Shown: in pieces, positions 1 through 10,000 of the stretch
Position numbering within the stretch: position 1 is the first letter of the stretch
Layout: every line of letters starts with the position of its first letter
Assembly: GCA_025360845.1 (NCBI GenBank)
Contig: JANYBJ010000320.1
Span: forward strand, 1 to 42,731
Length of the DNA: 42,731 nucleotides
Source: a bacterium
Lineage (GTDB): Bacteria; Verrucomicrobiota; Kiritimatiellia; RFP12; UBA1067
Reading direction: 5' to 3'
Notes under the pieces: model-generated
Database searches by the model: none
The model's input: the letters and a program-made list of their open reading frames with translations, nothing else
What the model was told of the DNA's origin: nothing
Position numbers and translations under genes: made by a program

Positions 1-1
1 A

Positions 2-118
2 GAGATGCTGGTGCGTATTGTCTCGATGCTGGCGGGCTTGATACGCAGCACGTCCGCTGAGCGTATTCATGAGGAACCGGCCGAATATGAGGCCGGCAAC
101 CGGCGGTTAGCGGATTAG
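2..118 (+). CDS. 3' end of a truncated-by-window CDS (EMLVRIVSMLAGLIRSTSAERIHEEPAEYEAGNRRLAD*), possibly four-helix-bundle / 23S rRNA IVS-type protein
   Basis: Open frame from the window edge to TAG at 116-118; helical C-terminus. Family call is weak. Confidence 0.4.
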   Translation, partial: EMLVRIVSMLAGLIRSTSAERIHEEPAEYEAGNRRLAD

Positions 119-160
119 GATTACGATTAGGATTAGGATTACGATTAGGATTAGGATTAC
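113..160. repeat. Hexamer array GATTAG/GATTAC (8 units), with 18-nt higher-order period GATTAG-GATTAC-GATTAG
   Basis: Read directly: GATTAG GATTAC GATTAG GATTAG GATTAC GATTAG GATTAG GATTAC. Confidence 0.95.
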
Positions 161-244
161 GATCAAAAAGGGTATCCACCAACAGAACTGCCATGCGCCC
201 CAATCGACACGAAGGCGTCGGCAAACGTATGAACTCCTGACCTT

Positions 245-682
245 CTACCCCCTTTTGCGGCGGCGGGATGAGCGGGTGGCCGGGCGGGCGGGCGGCTCTT
301 GCGGCTGCGGCTCGAAAGGCTGGAGAAAGGCCTCTTCAAACGCATACCCGTTCCTGAAGTCCTCGCGGCTGTCGCTCTCGGTTTTTCCGAGGCGCCCGGA
401 CTCGACCAGATTGAAGACGATCTCGCCGAAATCCAACGTGTTGTGGATGCCCCATTCGGCGAAAACGGTGAAGGTCATGGGGCCGAACTCTTCAAGCGCG
501 TACTCCTTGATGCCGTCGAGCAACTCTTTGCCGGTGACGTGCCGACCGTGGTCCGGCTGGTTCTTGCGGATGTCCTTGACCGTGACATCAAGCGCCTCGA
601 CCAGAAAGAAATAGGCGTCCGAATGGTAACGGGGATCCTTTTTGCAGATATCGAGGACGGTCTCTTGATAGGAAGGGTTCAT
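245..682 (-). CDS. Minf_1886 family-like conserved protein (145 aa)
   Basis: MNPSYQETVLDICKKDPRYHSDAYFFLVEALDVTV...GKELLDGIKEYALEEFGPMTFTVFAEWGI. Start trimmed from the longer ORF to the MNPS methionine. Confidence 0.8.
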   Translation of the reverse strand: MNPSYQETVLDICKKDPRYHSDAYFFLVEALDVTVKDIRKNQPDHGRHVTGKELLDGIKEYALEEFGPMTFTVFAEWGIHNTLDFGEIVFNLVESGRLGKTESDSREDFRNGYAFEEAFLQPFEPQPQEPPARPATRSSRRRKRG

Positions 683-696
683 AGGGGGAGGGAGTT

Positions 697-1104
697 TTAG
701 GTGGTGAGGCGGCTGTGGATGTCGGAGAGTTCGGAAGCATCCTCGTAGGTGCCGGGAAGCCAGTTGACGGCGCGTCCGTTCCAGCGGGGGATGATGTGGA
801 AATGGACGTGCGGCACGATCTGTGTGGCGCAGACGCCGTTGTTCTGCACCAGGTTGAAGCCGTCGCACGGCATTTTTTTGAGAAGCAGGGCTGCCACACT
901 CTGTACGGCGGCGATGAAGGTCGCGAGCTGCGTCTGCGGCAGATCCGTGAGATAGGCGGTGTGGTACTTGGGCACGACCAGCACATGGCCTTTCTCGAAA
1001 GGGGCGATGTCGAGGAACGCGAGGGCGTGTTCGTCCTCGTAGACTTTGAAGGCGGGAATCTGGCCCGCGATGATTTTACAGAAGATGCAGGTGGGGTCCG
1101 TCAA
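697..1104 (-). CDS. HIT family (histidine triad) hydrolase
   Basis: CIFCKIIAGQIPAFKVYEDE, HVLVVPKYH, and the HVHFHIIPR triad. Confidence 0.93.
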   Translation of the reverse strand: MTDPTCIFCKIIAGQIPAFKVYEDEHALAFLDIAPFEKGHVLVVPKYHTAYLTDLPQTQLATFIAAVQSVAALLLKKMPCDGFNLVQNNGVCATQIVPHVHFHIIPRWNGRAVNWLPGTYEDASELSDIHSRLTT

Positions 1105-1286
1105 GGCAGGCTCTCCTTTCGCTCTGTGAAGGAGACGCTATTAAAGCAAAGATAAGCAAAGGGTTAAAGGGGATTGTGTCAAGCCCGCAGAGGCGGGTCG
1201 TTTTCGCTTGTTATCCGGACGAGGGGTGCCTATATTTTGCTCCTGATGTTTACCAAGGTTAAAAAGCTGGCGCGAGGGGCTGCGGA

Positions 1287-3545
1287 ATGAGCGCAGGGCT
1301 GACCGTCGCGCTGGTGGGGAACCCCAACACCGGCAAGACGACGCTGTTCAATCTGCTGACCGGCGCGCGCGAGCGCACGGGCAACTGGACCGGCGTGACG
1401 GTCGACAGCGCCCATGCGTGCTTTGAAGTGACGGGCCGCGTTCTCCGAGTGGCCGACCTGCCGGGCATCTACTCCTTCTCGCCGAACACCGAGGACGAGC
1501 GCGTGGCGCGCGATTACCTGATCGGCAGCACGCCGGCGGTGGTGATCAACATCGTGGACGCTTCGAACCTTGAGCGCAGCCTCTATCTCACCGCGCAACT
1601 GCTCGACATGCGGGTGCCTCTGGTGGTGGCGCTCAACCAGATGGACACGGCGGAGCGGCACGGAATGCGGGTGGACCCTGCGCATCTGTCCAAGCATCTC
1701 GGCTGTCCGGTGATTCCGATGATCGCCTCGCGCGGCGAAGGCGCCGAAGCGCTGAAAGAGGCGGCTTTGCAGATCGCGGAGTCGCGCCGGCTTCCCGCGG
1801 CAAGGGTTTTGTACGGGGATGCCGAACGTTCGGTGCTGCGGCTGCAAGTGTGCCTGACCGTGGCGGCGGACGACGCGGGTGTGGACTCGCGTTGGCTGGC
1901 GATCAAACTGTTGGAGCGTGATCCGTTCGCACGCGAGCTTACGAAGGGGCTGTTCGACGAGGTCGTGGCCGAGGAGAACGTGCGGCTTAAGCGGCATACG
2001 GGACTCAAGCCCGAGGTCGTCGTGATGGATGCGCGGCTGGGGTTCATCCGCGGTTTGGCACGCGACGTGGTCACGCGGCGGCTGATGGCGCGCCGGCGTT
2101 TCTCGGACATGGCGGACCGTTTCCTGCTGAGCCGTCCGGTGGGCATTCCCGCGTTCCTGTGCGTGATGTACGGGGTGTTCTGGCTGACGGTGCGGCTGAC
2201 GCAGCCGCTGGTGGATTTTATCGACGGCGCGTTCGGCGCGCTGCTGGTACACGGGCCGCGCGTGTGGCTGCATGCGGCGGGCGTGCCTGAGCTGGCGGTG
2301 TCGGTGGTGTCCGACGGCTTGGGGTCGGGCCTCACGACCGTGGCGACCTTTATGCCGCCGATCTTCATGATATTCTTTTGTCTGAGCCTGCTGGAAGAGT
2401 CGGGCTACATGGCGCGTGCGGCCTTCATCATGGACCGGTTCCTCAACCTGATCGGGTTGCCGGGCAAGGCCTTTATCCCGCTGCTGGTGGGGTTCGGCTG
2501 CACGGTGCCGGCGCTGATGGCGACGCGCACGCTGGAGCAGCGGCGCGACCGGGTGCTGACCATGCTGATCGCGCCGTTCATGTCGTGCGGAGCGCGGATG
2601 CCGGTGTATGCGATCTTCGCGATGGCGTTCTTTCCGCAACACGGTAACGCGGTCATCTTCGCTCTGTACGTGATCGGCGCGGTGCTCGCGATCCTGTCCG
2701 GGCTGGTGTTGCACAAGACGCTTTTCAAGGGCGAGGTGTCGGCCTTCGTGATGGAGCTGCCGCCGTATCATGCGCCCGCACTGTGGGGATGTTTGGAACA
2801 CGTGTGGTATAATTTGCTGAGCTTCTTGGTCAGGGCGGGCAGGGTGATTCTGATGATCGCGGTGTTGCTGAGCTTGGCCAACGGGGCCTTCGAGTCAATC
2901 AGTCATGGGCACAGGCAGGCGGATGCCTGGCGTTCGGCGGCGGGCCGGGTGATGACGGTGGTGCTGCGTCCGATGGGTGTGGGCGCGGACAACTGGCCTG
3001 CGGCCGCCGGACTGATGACCGGACTGATGGCGAAAGAGGCGATCGTGGGCACGTTGGAGGTTCTGTATTCGCAGACGGATCAGCCGGGGGCACCCTTGCC
3101 TACGGCGGGCACCTTCGATCTTGCCGCCGAGTTGCATGTCGCGGTCAGGCAGTTGATGACGGATTACGGCTGGGGTGGTGAGCACCCGCTCGCCGTTTCG
3201 CCGTCAGTCGGTCCCCCCGGAGGAGGCAATGGCCTGCTGGAGGCGATGCGGCGCAATTTCGGCTCTCGGGCTGCGGCTTTCGCCTATCTGCTGTTCGTGC
3301 TGATCTACTCGCCCTGCGTGGCGGCGCTGATCGTGCTGGGGCGCGAGGCCGGCTGGCGCTGGATGGTTTTTTCGATCCTGTATCAGACGGTGCTGGCGTG
3401 GATGGTGGCGACGGCGTTCTATCAGATGGCCACCTTTTGGGCCGACCCCGCGCGTGCCGCGGTGTGGCTGGGCGTGGTGGCGGCGATGGCGGCTGGCGGT
3501 GTCGGATTGCTCCATTGGGCAGGAAAGAGAAAGACGCATGAGTGA
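1287..3545 (+). CDS. feoB: Ferrous iron transport protein B
   Basis: N-terminal G domain (GNPNTGKTTLFNLLTG, GNWTGVTVD, DLPGIYS, NQMD), FeoB membrane core (GFGCTVPALMATRTLEQRRDR), followed by feoA. Confidence 0.95.
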   Translation: MSAGLTVALVGNPNTGKTTLFNLLTGARERTGNWTGVTVDSAHACFEVTGRVLRVADLPGIYSFSPNTEDERVARDYLIGSTPAVVINIVDASNLERSLYLTAQLLDMRVPLVVALNQMDTAERHGMRVDPAHLSKHLGCPVIPMIASRGEGAEALKEAALQIAESRRLPAARVLYGDAERSVLRLQVCLTVAADDAGVDSRWLAIKLLERDPFARELTKGLFDEVVAEENVRLKRHTGLKPEVVVMDARLGFIRGLARDVVTRRLMARRRFSDMADRFLLSRPVGIPAFLCVMYGVFWLTVRLTQPLVDFIDGAFGALLVHGPRVWLHAAGVPELAVSVVSDGLGSGLTTVATFMPPIFMIFFCLSLLEESGYMARAAFIMDRFLNLIGLPGKAFIPLLVGFGCTVPALMATRTLEQRRDRVLTMLIAPFMSCGARMPVYAIFAMAFFPQHGNAVIFALYVIGAVLAILSGLVLHKTLFKGEVSAFVMELPPYHAPALWGCLEHVWYNLLSFLVRAGRVILMIAVLLSLANGAFESISHGHRQADAWRSAAGRVMTVVLRPMGVGADNWPAAAGLMTGLMAKEAIVGTLEVLYSQTDQPGAPLPTAGTFDLAAELHVAVRQLMTDYGWGGEHPLAVSPSVGPPGGGNGLLEAMRRNFGSRAAAFAYLLFVLIYSPCVAALIVLGREAGWRWMVFSILYQTVLAWMVATAFYQMATFWADPARAAVWLGVVAAMAAGGVGLLHWAGKRKTHE

Positions 3546-3783
3546 AAATAGACAGAGCGCCCTGGTTTCACAGCCGCGTTGCCTGATGGATCTGAAAGAC
3601 GGGGAGCAGGCGGTGATCCGCGTGAATGGCGACCGTAAGTCGACCGAAATGGGACTTTTCCCTGGAGCCCGCGTGAAAATGTTCCGCAACCGCAAGTCCG
3701 AGCGGTCGCTGGTGATCGGCGCGGGGGACGCGCGGTTCCTCGTGTCGCGTGTGATCGCCAAGGTTGTGGAAATCGAGGGGTAA
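3538..3783 (+). CDS. feoA: FeoA-like ferrous iron transport protein (81 aa)
   Basis: MSENRQSALVSQPRCLMDLKDGEQAVIRVNGDRKSTEMGLFPGARVKMFRNRKSERSLVIGAGDARFLVSRVIAKVVEIEG. ATG overlaps the feoB stop by 8 nt. Confidence 0.9.
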   Translation: MSENRQSALVSQPRCLMDLKDGEQAVIRVNGDRKSTEMGLFPGARVKMFRNRKSERSLVIGAGDARFLVSRVIAKVVEIEG

Positions 3784-3929
3784 GGGTTCAGCGTCCCGGT
3801 TAAAGGCAGGGACGCGGCCCTTCTTGGACCCCTAAGCCTGAACCCCGATATTTTGCTTTCTGCCGCGATTCGTGTTTCCTTCGGGCCTGAATCATACTAA
3901 AATAGGCGTATCTAAACTGGAGGTGTTTC

Positions 3930-4466
3930 ATGTGTAATTGGATGGTCATGCTTTTGTTGGTGCCGGCGCTGGCCGGATTCTGTCAGGACGCCGCAAAGCC
4001 TGCCGAGCCGCAGACGGTGGCCTCCTATGTTTGGGTCAACCAGAACGCGGAGAAACTGGACGTGTTCATGCAGGACGTGGCGTCGTTCTTTGAAAAGAAC
4101 GACTACTTCTACCTGGCGACGAGTGACGGCCAAGGTGCGCGCGTGCGTCCGATCCGCTATACGATGGTGGCGGACAACAAGCTGCTGTTCGTGACCTCGT
4201 CCAAGAAAGAAATGCACGCGCAACTGCTGAAGAATCCGAACGTCGAGTTGTCGCGGACCGCCAAGGACGACAGCGCGTACATCCGCTACAAAGGCAAGGC
4301 GGTCGTGGAGAGCGATCCGAAGGTGAAGGCCAAAATGCTGGAGCTCCAGCCGGCGATGGGCAAGAAGTTCGGCGATGACACGGTGATCTTTGCGATCGAG
4401 CCGGAGCAGGTCGGCATCTTTCCGATGAAGGGCGGTCAGGCCAAGACCAAGATTTTCACGAAGTGA
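3930..4466 (+). CDS. Pyridoxamine 5'-phosphate oxidase-like flavin-binding protein with N-terminal signal peptide
   Basis: MCNWMVMLLLVPALAGFCQDA signal; FFEKNDYFYLATSDGQGARVRPIRYTMVADNKLLFVTSSKKEMHAQLLKNPNVEL is PNPOx-like. Confidence 0.75.
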   Translation: MCNWMVMLLLVPALAGFCQDAAKPAEPQTVASYVWVNQNAEKLDVFMQDVASFFEKNDYFYLATSDGQGARVRPIRYTMVADNKLLFVTSSKKEMHAQLLKNPNVELSRTAKDDSAYIRYKGKAVVESDPKVKAKMLELQPAMGKKFGDDTVIFAIEPEQVGIFPMKGGQAKTKIFTK

Positions 4467-4517
4467 TGCCGCCGGACGTTCGGATTCCGGCTGTGACGGA
4501 ACAGGAGAATCATCGCC

Positions 4518-6035
4518 ATGAACGCTCCGGCCCAAGCGCCTGCCCGTTTCTGTCTCGAAGTCTCGCCGGCGCCCTGCGTGCTGGTTTTCTTCGGCGCGAC
4601 GGGAGACCTCGCCCGCCGCAAGCTGGTCCCGTCACTCTACCAGCTCGAAACGCGCGGGCTGCTGCACGCCTGTTCGCGCATCGTGGGGTGCGGACGGTCA
4701 CCGCATGACGACACCTCGTTCCGCGCCTTGATTGCCGAGGCCCTGCCCGACGTCGCTCCGGCCCAACGTGACGCGTTCCTTAACCGCCTCTCCTACGTAC
4801 GAACGGACGACACGGACCCCGCCACCTTCACGCGCCTCGCCGAACATCTCGCCGCCCTCGACACGCTAGAGACCCCGGCCCCTTTCAACCGCCTCTATTA
4901 TCTCGCCACGCCGCCCGCCTCGTGCCAGCCGCTCGTCACCCGACTCGCGGCGGCCGGACTGCTCACGGAGACTCCCGGCAGCGACGCGTGGCGTCACCTC
5001 GCGCTAGAGAAGCCGTTCGGCGCCGACACCGCCTCGGCCGCCGCGCTTGACGCCTTCCTGCACAGTCATGTGCGCGAAGACCAGATTTTCCGCGTCGACC
5101 ACTACCTCGCCAAAGACACCGTCCAGAACATCCTGATGCTGCGCTTCGCCAATATCCTTTTCGAGCCGGTCTGGAACGCCCACTACATCGACCACGTGCA
5201 GATCACGGTAGCCGAGAGCGTCGGCCTCGAAAACCGCGCGGGCTATTTCGAACAGGCCGGCCTCTTGCGCGACATGTTCCAGAACCACCTGCTCGAAATG
5301 CTCGCGCTCGTCGCCATGGAACCGCCCGCCACCTTTACCGCCGACGCCATCCACGCCGAAAAGAAAAAGCTCATCCAGGCGATCCGGCCCTTCCTCGCCG
5401 ATGCGCTCGAAACCTGCGTCGTGCGCGGCCAATACGCGGCGGGCAAAGGCCTGCCGGGCTATCAGGACGAACCGGGCGTGCGCCCCGCCACGCAGACCGA
5501 GACCTATGTGGCGGCCAAGCTGTTCGTCGACAACTGGCGCTGGCACGGCGTGCCGTTCTACCTGCGGGCGGGAAAGCGGCTGGCCGTGCGGGAGAGCGAG
5601 ATCGCACTCGTCTTCAAGCCCGTCCCTCACTCCATGTTCGACCCGGCCGCGCCCAACACGCTCACGCCCAACACGCTGACGCTGCGGGTCCAGCCGCAGG
5701 AGAACGTCAACCTGCTGCTCCAAGCCAAACTGCCCGGCCCGAAACTCTGTATCGGCGACCTGCCGCTGCACTTCGCCTTTTCGGACCTCGGCGCGTGGGA
5801 CGCGCCCGACGCCTACGCGCGGCTGCTGCTCGACGTGATGCTGCACGACCACACGCTCTTCGTGCGCAGCGATACCATCGCCGCCGCGTGGCAGCTCTTC
5901 ACGCCGGTGCTCGACGTGTGGCGCAACGCGCCCGAGACCTGTCCGTTGCACACCTACCCCGCAGGCTCGGAGGGCCCCGACGCGGCCGCCGACCTTCTCG
6001 CCCGCGACGGCCGCGCCTGGCGCACGGAGGTTTAA
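4518..6035 (+). CDS. zwf: Glucose-6-phosphate 1-dehydrogenase
   Basis: FFGATGDLARRKLVPSLYQL, LALEKPFGAD, active-site RVDHYLAKDTVQNILMLRFAN. Confidence 0.96.
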   Translation: MNAPAQAPARFCLEVSPAPCVLVFFGATGDLARRKLVPSLYQLETRGLLHACSRIVGCGRSPHDDTSFRALIAEALPDVAPAQRDAFLNRLSYVRTDDTDPATFTRLAEHLAALDTLETPAPFNRLYYLATPPASCQPLVTRLAAAGLLTETPGSDAWRHLALEKPFGADTASAAALDAFLHSHVREDQIFRVDHYLAKDTVQNILMLRFANILFEPVWNAHYIDHVQITVAESVGLENRAGYFEQAGLLRDMFQNHLLEMLALVAMEPPATFTADAIHAEKKKLIQAIRPFLADALETCVVRGQYAAGKGLPGYQDEPGVRPATQTETYVAAKLFVDNWRWHGVPFYLRAGKRLAVRESEIALVFKPVPHSMFDPAAPNTLTPNTLTLRVQPQENVNLLLQAKLPGPKLCIGDLPLHFAFSDLGAWDAPDAYARLLLDVMLHDHTLFVRSDTIAAAWQLFTPVLDVWRNAPETCPLHTYPAGSEGPDAAADLLARDGRAWRTEV

Positions 6036-6364
6036 GAGCCACCGGGATCATGCATTCGGGGCTTTGACGGAACGGCGGACGAAACGGAAATGAACGACGT
6101 GAAGAAGAGGTGCAAGGGGCGCCTTGCGGTTGTGCTTTTACCTATCGCCGCCGTTTTGGCTTTCGTTTTGTGGGGTCCAGATGTGTCGATTCCCTGGGTT
6201 GAAACCCGCGTCGTCCTGCCTGACATCGGTGCAGTTCACTCCTGCCGTCAAAGAGAGCCACGAACGTTAATAATCAAGCGTAACATTACGCCAACAAGTG
6301 GAAGTGAACGTCCGTGACAGCGTGATTCCGATTCCGATTCGCGCGTAAAGCAACATGTGCTACA

Positions 6365-6393
6365 TTGACAACGGATGTATTCTTTTGTATTCT
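6365..6393 (+). promoter_or_regulatory. Sigma70-type promoter of the TA operon: TTGACA-N17-TATTCT
   Basis: TTGACA 6365-6370, 17-nt spacer, TATTCT 6388-6393; TGTATTCT direct repeat (6376-6383, 6386-6393) spans spacer and -10. Confidence 0.65.
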
Positions 6394-6431
6394 GTCTCAC
6401 ATCAAACGAATCAACGGAAACGAGGTGAACC

Positions 6432-6671
6432 ATGTCGAAAACAGTCACATTGCGGCTCCCGGATGTCACCTATCAGCGATTCCGAGTCTTAGCCGAGCGC
6501 GAGAATCGTCCCCTGTCCAATTTCATTGAGACTGCGGCTTTCCGCTATACGGAGTCGGACCAGTATGCCGACGAGTTCGAAATGGAAGAGATCCGCACGA
6601 ATGCCGCACTGAAGCGCAGTCTGAAACAGGGGGTAAAAGATGCGAAAGCAGGGCGCGGACGCTTCGCCTGA
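6432..6671 (+). CDS. Ribbon-helix-helix (CopG-like) antitoxin (79 aa)
   Basis: MSKTVTLRLPDVTYQRFRVLAERENRPLSNFIETAAFRY; overlaps the downstream toxin ORF. Confidence 0.8.
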   Translation: MSKTVTLRLPDVTYQRFRVLAERENRPLSNFIETAAFRYTESDQYADEFEMEEIRTNAALKRSLKQGVKDAKAGRGRFA

Positions 6672-6945
6672 TTTCAGGATGTTCGAAACCGATGAATTCC
6701 AGAAAAGGCTGGAACAACTGGCCGTGTTAGACTCGCGGTTCATCCAGCGAAAACTGATCGAATACGTGTATCCCCAGCTCCGCAAAGACCCGTTTTTCGG
6801 CCTCAACATCAAAAAGCTCAAAGGCTATAACCCGGAAACATGGCGCTATAGGATCGGCAGGTTCAGGATCTTTTATCTTATTGATCAGACCGAAAAAATC
6901 GTCTCGATCCTCTCGCTTGACAACCGCCGAGATGCATACAAATGA
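6640..6945 (+). CDS. RelE/ParE superfamily toxin (start may instead be ATG 6679)
   Basis: FQKRLEQLAVLDSRFIQRKLIEYVYPQLRKDPFFGLNIKKLKGYNPETWRYRIGRFRIFYLIDQTEKIVSILSLDNRRDAY. Confidence 0.85.
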   Translation: MRKQGADASPDFRMFETDEFQKRLEQLAVLDSRFIQRKLIEYVYPQLRKDPFFGLNIKKLKGYNPETWRYRIGRFRIFYLIDQTEKIVSILSLDNRRDAYK

Positions 6946-6968
6946 CGGCTCTCCAACTGAACGGATAA

Positions 6969-6992
6969 AGATTAAGAGTAAGATTACGATTA
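6969..6992. repeat. Degenerate hexamer repeat AGATTAAGAGTAAGATTACGATTA
   Basis: 18-mer AGATTAAGAGTAAGATTA is identical to 27343-27360. Confidence 0.85.
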
Positions 6993-7059
6993 CGACCGGA
7001 AATGGCGCTTATCTTAGCCCCATTCCGGCCCAGCGGTCCGTCCACACTGCTTGTAAGAC

Positions 7060-10000
7060 CTAAAACTCGAACGCGTACGTCCCCGAAACCGCCCGCAGCG
7101 GCACGCTGCCTCGCGCCTCACCCAAAAGAGTCAGTCCCTTGGCTTGAGCCAGCGGCGCTCCGCCTTCGAGCACCTGCGCCGCCGACGCCACAGGCAAGAG
7201 GATGTCCGCTCGCGTGTTCGGCGGCACGACGACCTTGACCCGGTATTTCCCGGCCTCTTTCTTCCACTCGGAAACGATCTCGCCGTACATCGACGCGTAC
7301 GAGGTTGAGGCCCACATCAAGCCCTCCCCGATCACCGGCGCGACAACGAACTGACGATACCCCGGCTCCGTCGGCGAAATCCCGCCGACGCACGAGAACA
7401 GGTACTGCCCGCACGAGCCGAACGCATAGTGGTTGAACGAGTTCATGTTCGCATCCTGAAAGCCTTTGTCGGGCCGCCAGCCGTCCCAGCGCTCCCAGAT
7501 CGTCGTCGCGCCGAGCGTCACCGGATAGAGCCATGAGGGATACTCGCGCCGCAACAGCATGCGGTACGCCTCCGCGTCCAGCCCCGCGGCATGCAGCCCG
7601 GTCAGCAGACGAGGCGTGCCGATGAAACCGGTCGCCACGCAGTCTTTGAAGCGCTCGACCTCGGCTTTGAAACGCGCCGCCGCCTTTTCGCGCAGCGCGT
7701 CCGGAACGAGGCCCATCGTGAAGGCCAGCGCATAGCCGGTCTGACTGCTCTCCAGAATCGAGCCGTCCTCTTTGAAGAAGGCCTTGTCGAAGGCCGCGCG
7801 CGCCTCCTGCGCCATCGTGCCGAACTGCGACGCGTCGTCGCCCTTGCCGATCGCCGCCGCCATCTCGGACATCAGCCCCGCGAGATAGGACTGATAGGCC
7901 GTGCCACACACCTCGCCCTTGGCGCCGCCGCCCACGTTGAGCCAGTCGCCGTAGCTCCCCGCGCCGCGGATGTGGTTCGTGCAGGTCGACGAGAGCGTCA
8001 GGACGTGTTTCTTCATCTGCGCGTAGTGCGTCTCGATCACGCGCGTGTCGCCGTAAGTCCGGTAGAGCACGTAGGGACACACGACGCCCGCGTCGCCCCA
8101 GCCCGTGTTGCCTGCGCCGAGCTTGCCGTAGTAGGGCGCCATGTCGGCGAAGCCTTTGCCATCGACGAACGAGTCCTGGCACATGTCGAACAGCCATTTG
8201 CTGAAGAAGGCCGCCACATCGAAATTGTACACCGCCGTGGGCATGAAGAACTGCGCGTCCCCCGCCCACCCCGCACGCTCGTCGCGCTGCGGGCAGTCGG
8301 TGGGGATGCCCATCATGTTGCCGCGCTGCGACCACTGGATGTTCTGCGCCAGTCGCGTCAACAGCGGGTCGGAACAGGAGAATGTGCCCGTCTGCTTGAA
8401 CGACGTATGGAAGACGCGCCCCGTCAGCAGCGCCTTGTCGGGCTTCGCCTTAAGCCCGGACACCTCCGCGTAGCGGAACCCCATGTAGGTGAAGTGCGGC
8501 TCGTAGGTCTCGGCCCCGCCGCCGCGCAGCGTGTAGCGCACGGTCTGGCTCTGCTCCTTGCCCATTTTGCCCGCGTGAAGGTTCTCGCGGTAGACCGTGC
8601 CGTCGGGATTGAGCATCTCGTTGAAGAACAGCTCCACCGTATCGCCAGCCGTACCCTGCACCCTCAGCCGTGTCCAGCCCACCATGTTCTGCCCGAAATC
8701 GAAAACATACACGCCGGGCTTGGGTTCGGTCACGGCCACCGGCTTCAGCTCTTGGGTCACGCGGATCGGCTCGCTGCGCTGCCACGCCAGCGCCCCCGCA
8801 CGCACGGCGCGGTCGATCAGCGCGGGCTGCCAGCGGACGTCGGCCTTGAACCCGGGAGCGTCCCACCCGTCCATCTCCTTGCGCGCGTCGTACGTTTCGC
8901 CCTCATAGATGCCGGAGAAGCGCAGCGGGCCGTCCGCCGTTGCCTGCCACGCCTCGTCGGTCGCCACGGTCTGGCGCTTGCCGTCAGCGAACTCGATCTC
9001 CAGCTGCGCCTTGAGCCGCGGCTCGTAGCCGTACAGACAGATCTCGGGCGGCCAGCACTGCACGCGGCCGCAATACCAGCCGTTGCCCAAGAGCGCGCCC
9101 AGCGCGTTCGCGCCCGGACGCACCAGCGCCGTCACATCGTAGGCCTGCACCTGCACGCGCTTGTCATAGGCGGTCCACTCGGGCGCCAACAGCGCATCGC
9201 CCACGCGCTGCCCGTTGAGCCGCGCCTCATAAAGCCCCAGCGCCGTGACATAGAGCGTGGCCCGCACCGGCTTCGCCGATACCTCAAAATCACGCCTGAG
9301 ATACCGCGGGGTCTGAATCCGTTTGACCTGCGGCGCCTCGGCATCTTTTGTCTGCTCCGGCGCGGTGACGAAGGCGTTTTCAGGCGCGCTTGCCGTATTG
9401 CGCTTGCCCCCGATCTCGTATACGACCTCCAGCCGCTTGCCCCCGCCGATGGCCGGGTCGCCGAAAAGCTCGTTGCTGGCCTGCACCAGCAGCACGCCCC
9501 CTTTGGCGGCGACAATCTCCCGCACCTTATCGGTCACGGTGTTGATCTTCTTTTCCTCGGGTATGCCGTAGACCGCGCTGATGACCGTCAGTTTGGGAGG
9601 CTCTGTCTTCGCGGCAGCGTCCTCCGGCAACACCTCTTCCACCCTCAACCACTCGGCCCGCCAATCCGACACATGCAACAGACCCATGCTCCATAGCGCA
9701 CCGGCGCTCCAAGACGTCTCGCGTTCGTCCTGATCCCACGCGCGGACTTTCCAGTAACAGCGGTCACGCGCGACAAGCGGACGACCTTTGTAAGCGATCT
9801 GGATGCTCTTCTCCGAACGCACGCGCCCCGAGTCCCACAGGTCAGCATCGCCCTTCGCCAGCGCTTCGGGCGAGGAGGCCACGAGAATCTGATACGCCGT
9901 CTGTGCGGCACCCCTGCCGCCCGAGTCGTCCTTCATGGTCCACGAGAGCCGCGGCTCGCGTTCGCCGATGCCGAGCGGATTCACCCGATACTCGCAGCGC

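Noticed and set aside
113-160. Possible CRISPR array or true telomere
   Set aside because: Hexamer tandem repeats have no spacers and no cas genes are nearby; the array is internal to the sequence and only 48 bp, so it is neither CRISPR nor evidence of a linear replicon end.
1184-1197. Rho-independent terminator between the HIT gene and feoB
   Set aside because: CCCGC-AGAG-GCGGG hairpin is followed by only TCGTTTTCG; too weak to call, and it lies between divergently transcribed genes.
1230-2801. 523-aa minus-strand ORF
   Set aside because: Antisense to feoB; Arg/His/Gln-rich shadow frame.
7591-9696. 701-aa plus-strand ORF
   Set aside because: Antisense to a clear GH78 rhamnosidase; His/Arg/Leu-rich translation without recognisable motifs.
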